Positions 60,568 to 64,000 of a stretch of DNA of 64,000 nt are shown piece by piece. Both the position numbers and the translations under genes were made by a program. The stretch lies in assembly GCA_965249955.1 (NCBI GenBank), contig OZ252261.1:1488001-1552000 (forward strand). Reading direction: 5' to 3'. Each line of letters begins with the position of its first letter. The first letter of the stretch is position 1. Source of the stretch: SB11 sp965249955. Lineage in GTDB: Bacteria; Bacteroidota; Bacteroidia; UBA8524. The notes under the pieces are model-generated. The model saw only the letters and a program-made list of their open reading frames with translations. It did not search any database and was not told the origin of the DNA.

Positions 60568-60879
60568 TTAGGGTAAACGCCCTTTTTCAAAATCGGCTTG
60601 GGTTTCTTTGCCTAAAACAACAAACCGATACACCCATACCATTGTAGCTGAGGGAATAACATCAGTAAAAGGAATAATTTCTTCTAAAAAACCAAAGGCA
60701 GCCCAACTGGCACTGTGAAAGTTTTTATAAATGGCAAAGGCAGTAATCACCGCCATTATTACATCCGTCCACTCGCCAATACCGGGTATAAGGTAACTAA
60801 GCATACCTAGTGCATCTATAACCAAACTAAGGTATAGCAGGCGATTTTTGTATTGGGTATATGCAGGGTTGGCGGGCAT
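60568..60879 (-). CDS. Small membrane protein, unknown
   Basis: A 103-residue protein with two or three hydrophobic segments (about 16-35, 40-58, 75-92). MPANPAYTQYKNRLLYLSL opens it, with a Gly-Ile-Gly-Glu-Trp turn in between. The start at 60879 removes three weak residues from the longer frame. Family not recognised. Confidence 0.65.
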   Translation of the reverse strand: MPANPAYTQYKNRLLYLSLVIDALGMLSYLIPGIGEWTDVIMAVITAFAIYKNFHSASWAAFGFLEEIIPFTDVIPSATMVWVYRFVVLGKETQADFEKGRLP

Positions 60880-60900
60880 ACAAAGCAAATTTAGCTGTTT

Positions 60901-61329
60901 TTAATAATTAGGTATAGGGTTGGTTGTACCTTTTGCCCACCCATTTTGGGTTTCCCACCACTGCATATCTACCGAAAAATCTATGGCAAAATTATAATGG
61001 GTAATGGGGGTGCTAAGCATAGTTTGTACTACTACTTGTGGCAGTTTTACATTATGATGCAAAATATAATGCGGCAACCCTGACGGCCACAAGTATGTGC
61101 CGTCGGTCATATCTTCATTGCCCATTTCGCGTTCGCCACAAGCAAACCTGCACCAACTTTTACCTGCATAAGGATAAGGCAGAGCGTAGCTGTTTTGCAG
61201 GTGTTGCAATACGGCTTGTTTTTCTTGCTCGTCCCACAGTTCATCAACAAACCAAGCAGGGTCGGGCAAGGTGGGTTCAAGTGTGCTGTGCCATAGGCCA
61301 ATGGCTATAAGGGTTGGGTTTTTGGGCAA
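60901..61329 (-). CDS. Conserved hypothetical protein
   Basis: A 142-residue soluble protein without signal or membrane segment. It has the striking segment KSWCRFACGEREMGNEDMTDG and then YLWPSGLPHYILHHNVKLPQ, a Cys/His-bearing core that looks conserved by its density of Trp, Gly and His, but I do not know its family or function. It abuts the membrane protein (12 bp) and the zinc-motif gene (2 bp): probably one transcript. Confidence 0.7.
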   Translation of the reverse strand: MPKNPTLIAIGLWHSTLEPTLPDPAWFVDELWDEQEKQAVLQHLQNSYALPYPYAGKSWCRFACGEREMGNEDMTDGTYLWPSGLPHYILHHNVKLPQVVVQTMLSTPITHYNFAIDFSVDMQWWETQNGWAKGTTNPIPNY

Positions 61330-61331
61330 TG

Positions 61332-61685
61332 CTATTTGTTTTTTTGGGTATAGCCCGAGTACAAACTATATAGCCCTAAAACAACCATCGTAATGCCTAT
61401 TACAAACAGAAAAGCGTCGTCCATTTTTAGTTGGTAGTTTATTAAGATAAAAATCAACCCTATTCCTGTATATAGATAGCCTCTGTTGGTGTTTGTTTTC
61501 GATGCTTTTTTATAAATGTTTTTGTTTCGCTCTATTAAACTATTTATCTCTTTCACTTCTTCAACACAGGTAGCTGTACAGGCAATTCCATTGCCCACAT
61601 CGGTAAGGCAACTGTGGCAAATACCTTTGTAGCAAGTTTTACAAGTGCCTACGGCATCAACATCAGCGTGATTATAACACTTCAT
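61332..61685 (-). CDS. B-box-like zinc finger membrane protein
   Basis: A 117-residue protein. The N-terminal 40 residues, MKCYNHADVDAVGTCKTC, then KGICHSCL and IACTATC, form a Cys/His zinc-binding pattern like the B-box type. Two hydrophobic helices follow (about 71-86 and 91-110). Bacterial B-box-like proteins are known but with unknown roles, perhaps in protein-protein interaction at the membrane. First gene of a likely three-gene unit. Confidence 0.8.
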   Translation of the reverse strand: MKCYNHADVDAVGTCKTCYKGICHSCLTDVGNGIACTATCVEEVKEINSLIERNKNIYKKASKTNTNRGYLYTGIGLIFILINYQLKMDDAFLFVIGITMVVLGLYSLYSGYTQKNK

Positions 61686-61980
61686 ACAGTTAGATTAAAA
61701 AAGTAAGCCAAGATATAAATTTATAGGCAGTTGGTTGTGATATTTTAACTCACCCTAGTTTTATTGGATACCCCGAATTGTACATCTGCGCCCCTCTCTT
61801 AAAAAAAGAGAGGGGAAAACTGAAGAAACCTACGGGTTCTAATTATTCAGGGGAGAGTTAAAAAGTACGCTTTGCCTCATTTTCTCGACAGGTTAAAACC
61901 TACCGTTATTTATACCCTATCGGGTTGCCGAAGGTATGAATAGCATCGGTTTTTAAACCGATGGAAGGAAGAAATAATTG
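61686..61980. other. Intergenic region with fold-back elements
   Basis: No gene found. A hairpin CCCCTCTCTT-AAAAA-AAGAGAGGGG lies at 61791-61815, of the same style as the C/G-run remnant near 5400. The segments between (ACCTACGGGTTC, CGACAGGTTAAAACC) resemble decayed repeat text. The last part is the terminator described separately. Confidence 0.5.
61944..61963 (-). terminator. Hairpin at the end of the alpha/beta hydrolase gene
   Basis: CATCGGTTT-TT-AAACCGATG, nine base pairs, 17 bases beyond the stop of the minus-strand hydrolase gene. There is no long T run, so its role as a terminator is likely but not certain. Confidence 0.5.
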
Positions 61981-62856
61981 TTACCAGTTTAGCTGTTCTA
62001 GCAGTTTAGATTTAACCGCATTGAATTGAGACCATATAATCAAGTGGCCTACTTTTTCAAAAGTTACTACTTCTTTTTTGGGTGCGTTTACCAGCATTTT
62101 CTCGTAAAAAGCTACGTTACCATAGGGTACCAGTATATCTTTTGTGCCGTGCATAATGGTACAAGGCACTTTAATGTTTTGCCAAAGGGGCAGCATTTTG
62201 TCCAGCTCTCCTTTTAGGGGCATTAGTTCCAAATTACTGGCAACCAACATCTTGGGCATTACGGCTTGCACTACGCCTAATTTAAGAAAAAAGCGATACG
62301 GCTCTTTTTTCTCCATAGCAGGGTCGATAGACGGAGCTAGAAAAAGCAAAGACGACATTGCTTTGGGGTAATCCATTGCCATGCGGGCTATTATAGGGCC
62401 ACCTAGCGAGTGTCCCGCCAATATGGGTTTGTGTTTTGATTTTGAGGTTTTTAATATGGGCAATAGCATTGCGGCTTGTGCTTCCATAGAAGGTTCGGCA
62501 AAACCTGCCCCGCTACCGCCATAGCCCGGTCTATCAACAGAAACTAAACAGGCATGATTGGTAAGTGCGGTATCTTTAAAATAATCTAGGAAAGCATCCC
62601 ATCCCCCCGGCGAGCCGTGTACAAACACAACCATAGGTTTGTTTATGTCGCCTATTTGCACATATTGCATTTGGCGACCAAGAGCCTCGTAGGTATAATA
62701 AACAGGCTTAGGGTCGCGGTTTTCAAACTGTTCTTCAACGGTTTTTTTGCCTGTTAATACGGCTGATGAAGCACATTGTGTAAGCGCACCAAACACCACA
62801 TAAAACCCTGCAAACCAAAGCAGTATTTTAAAAGGTATTGAGCCACGTACACGCAT
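61981..62856 (-). CDS. Alpha/beta hydrolase
   Basis: A 291-residue alpha/beta-hydrolase with an N-terminal hydrophobic segment (about 9-25) that may anchor it or serve as a signal. The nucleophile is the Ser in LAGHSLGGP, preceded by the oxyanion motif VHGSPGG; the acid is Asp in MHGTKDILVP and the base is His in KVGHLII. The substrate is unknown. Monocistronic. Confidence 0.9.
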   Translation of the reverse strand: MRVRGSIPFKILLWFAGFYVVFGALTQCASSAVLTGKKTVEEQFENRDPKPVYYTYEALGRQMQYVQIGDINKPMVVFVHGSPGGWDAFLDYFKDTALTNHACLVSVDRPGYGGSGAGFAEPSMEAQAAMLLPILKTSKSKHKPILAGHSLGGPIIARMAMDYPKAMSSLLFLAPSIDPAMEKKEPYRFFLKLGVVQAVMPKMLVASNLELMPLKGELDKMLPLWQNIKVPCTIMHGTKDILVPYGNVAFYEKMLVNAPKKEVVTFEKVGHLIIWSQFNAVKSKLLEQLNW

Positions 62857-62904
62857 ATTTTTCTTTTATGTATGTTAAATCAAATTTCGTGCTATTTTGT
62901 TTGC

Positions 62905-63603
62905 CTACAAAAATTCTTTTAGCTCTATCAATTGATGTATTTCTCGCTCTACGGTGTGTTGGTGCGGTATTTTCTCAGGATTAAAAAACACCGAATCAAT
63001 GTTTGATGCCATAGCCCCTTTTATATCGGCATCAATATTATCGCCAATCATAATGGTTTGTGGAGCTACTGCATTATTCATTTGCAGCAGTTGCTCAAAA
63101 ATACGCGGGTCGGGCTTGGCATACCCATAATTTTCTGAGGTGAGCAAATGGGTAAAATACTTAGCTATACCGCTGTTGTTTATTTTGCGGTGTTGGGTTT
63201 CTTCAAAACCATTGGTGAGGATAGACAGGGTATATTTTTGGCTTAAATACTCCAACACTTCAAGTGTGTGCGGAAACAGGTTGGTTTTGGTAGGGCAAAG
63301 CTCTAAGTACAGTTGCCAAATACCATCGGGCACGTCTTGTGGGCTAACACCCAGTTGAATAAAAGCATCTTCAAAGCGTTTTACACGCAAAACATCTTTT
63401 GTTATCTCGCGGCGGTTGTACAAGTGCCACATTTGTGCGTTTATAGCACGGTATTTCTCAATAAAAATATCGGGATGGGTTACGCCAAAATCTTTTAGCT
63501 TGTAATGGTGGTATAAGTGTACCAGTGTTTCTTCTGAGTTTTTTTCAAAATCCCACAACGTATGGTCGAGGTCGAAAAAAATGTGTTTGTATTCTTTCTG
63601 CAT
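62905..63603 (-). CDS. HAD-superfamily YjjG-type pyrimidine nucleotidase
   Basis: A 232-residue haloacid dehalogenase-type phosphatase. Motif I is FFDLDHTLWDFEKNS (nucleophile Asp and acid Asp), motif II is ILTNGF, motif III is the Lys in GYAKPDPRIF, and motif IV is MIGDNIDADI. The form WDFEKNSEETL is typical of YjjG nucleotidases that dephosphorylate non-canonical pyrimidine nucleotides. Its ATG overlaps the stop of upp (TAATG). Together with upp it suggests pyrimidine salvage control. Confidence 0.9.
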   Translation of the reverse strand: MQKEYKHIFFDLDHTLWDFEKNSEETLVHLYHHYKLKDFGVTHPDIFIEKYRAINAQMWHLYNRREITKDVLRVKRFEDAFIQLGVSPQDVPDGIWQLYLELCPTKTNLFPHTLEVLEYLSQKYTLSILTNGFEETQHRKINNSGIAKYFTHLLTSENYGYAKPDPRIFEQLLQMNNAVAPQTIMIGDNIDADIKGAMASNIDSVFFNPEKIPHQHTVEREIHQLIELKEFL

Positions 63604-64000
63604 TATTCTTTCAGTCCAAAGGCAAGGTCGCCCGCGTCGCCCAATCCGGGCACAATATAACTGTGCGAATTTAAGGCATCATCAACAGCACCTATCCAAA
63701 AACTTACGTTTTTTAAGTTGGCATTAAGGTTTGCCAAGCCTTGCCTGCTTGCCACCACTGCCACTATATGGGTGTGTGCGGGTTCACCTTTACTTAATAA
63801 TGAGTTGAGTGTAAGCAATGCCGATTTGCCTGTGGCCAACATAGGGTCGGCAAAAATAAGGGTGCGGCCTTTTAGCTTGGGCGAAGCCAAATAATCCAAC
63901 TCGATTTCAAACGATGAGTCGTCTAAATACTTCCTATATGCCGATATAAAAGCCCTATCGGCATTGTCAAAATAGTTAGCTATACCTTGTTGCAGAGGTA
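63603..64000 (-). CDS. upp: Uracil phosphoribosyltransferase, 5'-truncated by window edge
   Basis: Converts uracil and PRPP to UMP in pyrimidine salvage. The window holds the last 132 codons; reading continues past the edge, beginning PLQQGIANYFDNADRAFISAY. The PRPP loop is FADPMLATGKSAL, and the uracil-binding C-terminus IVPGLGDAGDLAFGLKE is complete. The gene is translationally coupled to the nucleotidase. Confidence 0.95.
   Translation of the reverse strand, partial: PLQQGIANYFDNADRAFISAYRKYLDDSSFEIELDYLASPKLKGRTLIFADPMLATGKSALLTLNSLLSKGEPAHTHIVAVVASRQGLANLNANLKNVSFWIGAVDDALNSHSYIVPGLGDAGDLAFGLKE

Noticed and set aside
1..64000. CRISPR array, rRNA, tRNA, transposase or phage genes
   Set aside because: I looked for spaced direct repeats, tRNA-like cloverleaf text and transposase motifs on both strands and found none. 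This was by eye; short tRNAs could be missed.

Overview
The window is a chromosomal segment from a member of the phylum Bacteroidota (Bacteroidetes). Several independent signs agree. LpxC and FabZ are encoded as one fused gene. Type IX secretion (T9SS) proteins are present: PorX, a PorV/PorQ-like porin, and cargo with both type A and type B C-terminal sorting domains. There is an Omp28-type lipoprotein and an SDR-type threonine dehydrogenase. Many genes are preceded by the Bacteroidota -7 element TAnnTTTG, often within a few bases of the start codon. I cannot name the genus. I saw no rRNA, tRNA, CRISPR array, transposase or phage gene. Most of the window reads as ordinary core chromosome, with scattered low-GC orphan genes.

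Layout. 1-9.1 kb: a TolB-propeller amidohydrolase, a HEPN-domain protein, gpsA, a TolC/adaptor export pair and a polysaccharide deacetylase. 9.4-14.6 kb: a LuxE-like acyl-protein synthetase, a lipoprotein, a poly-Asp protein, an HDAC-fold deacetylase, two mini TonB-plug proteins, and a ferredoxin with its reductase. 14.6-15.5 kb: an orphan ORF bracketed by a 28-bp direct repeat. 15.7-20.7 kb: a three-gene envelope operon, then porX and tsaE. 20.7-32.1 kb: a glycine-rich lipoprotein, DUF2851, PspC, an MFS transporter, a 1418-residue T9SS cargo protein, radical SAM/SPASM plus flavin reductase, and MTA/SAH nucleosidase.

32.2-37.3 kb is the most system-like region. It holds a small winged-helix regulator, several membrane proteins, a 44-residue peptide and a Coq4-like protein. 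A palindrome ACTTTG-N5-CAAAGT (one copy with a single mismatch) sits immediately upstream of three of these genes. I read this as a self-regulated envelope regulon whose operator is visible in the sequence.

37.3-50.9 kb: threonine dehydrogenase, a glycosyltransferase, a secreted M43-like metalloprotease, MazG, pyrF, an EamA transporter, an AT-rich membrane protein, cysS, a geranylgeranyl-reductase-like flavoprotein with no canonical start codon, DUF6029, an Omp28 lipoprotein and a coiled-coil protein. 51-56.3 kb (minus strand): an HD phosphohydrolase, lpxD, lpxC/fabZ, lpxA and an ABC ATPase, i.e. a lipid A block. 56.4-64 kb: a PorV/PorQ-like protein with an NHL lipoprotein, a lipoprotein gene broken exactly at its lipobox cysteine, tandem small GNATs, a B-box-like zinc protein, an alpha/beta hydrolase, a YjjG-type nucleotidase and the 3' part of upp.

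Intergenic structure is rich. Three long perfect hairpins share a TTTGNCAAA core and a TA(A/G) loop but have different outer arms. There are also a 44-bp perfect palindrome, a 22-bp dispersed repeat 50 kb apart, and several clear rho-independent terminators.
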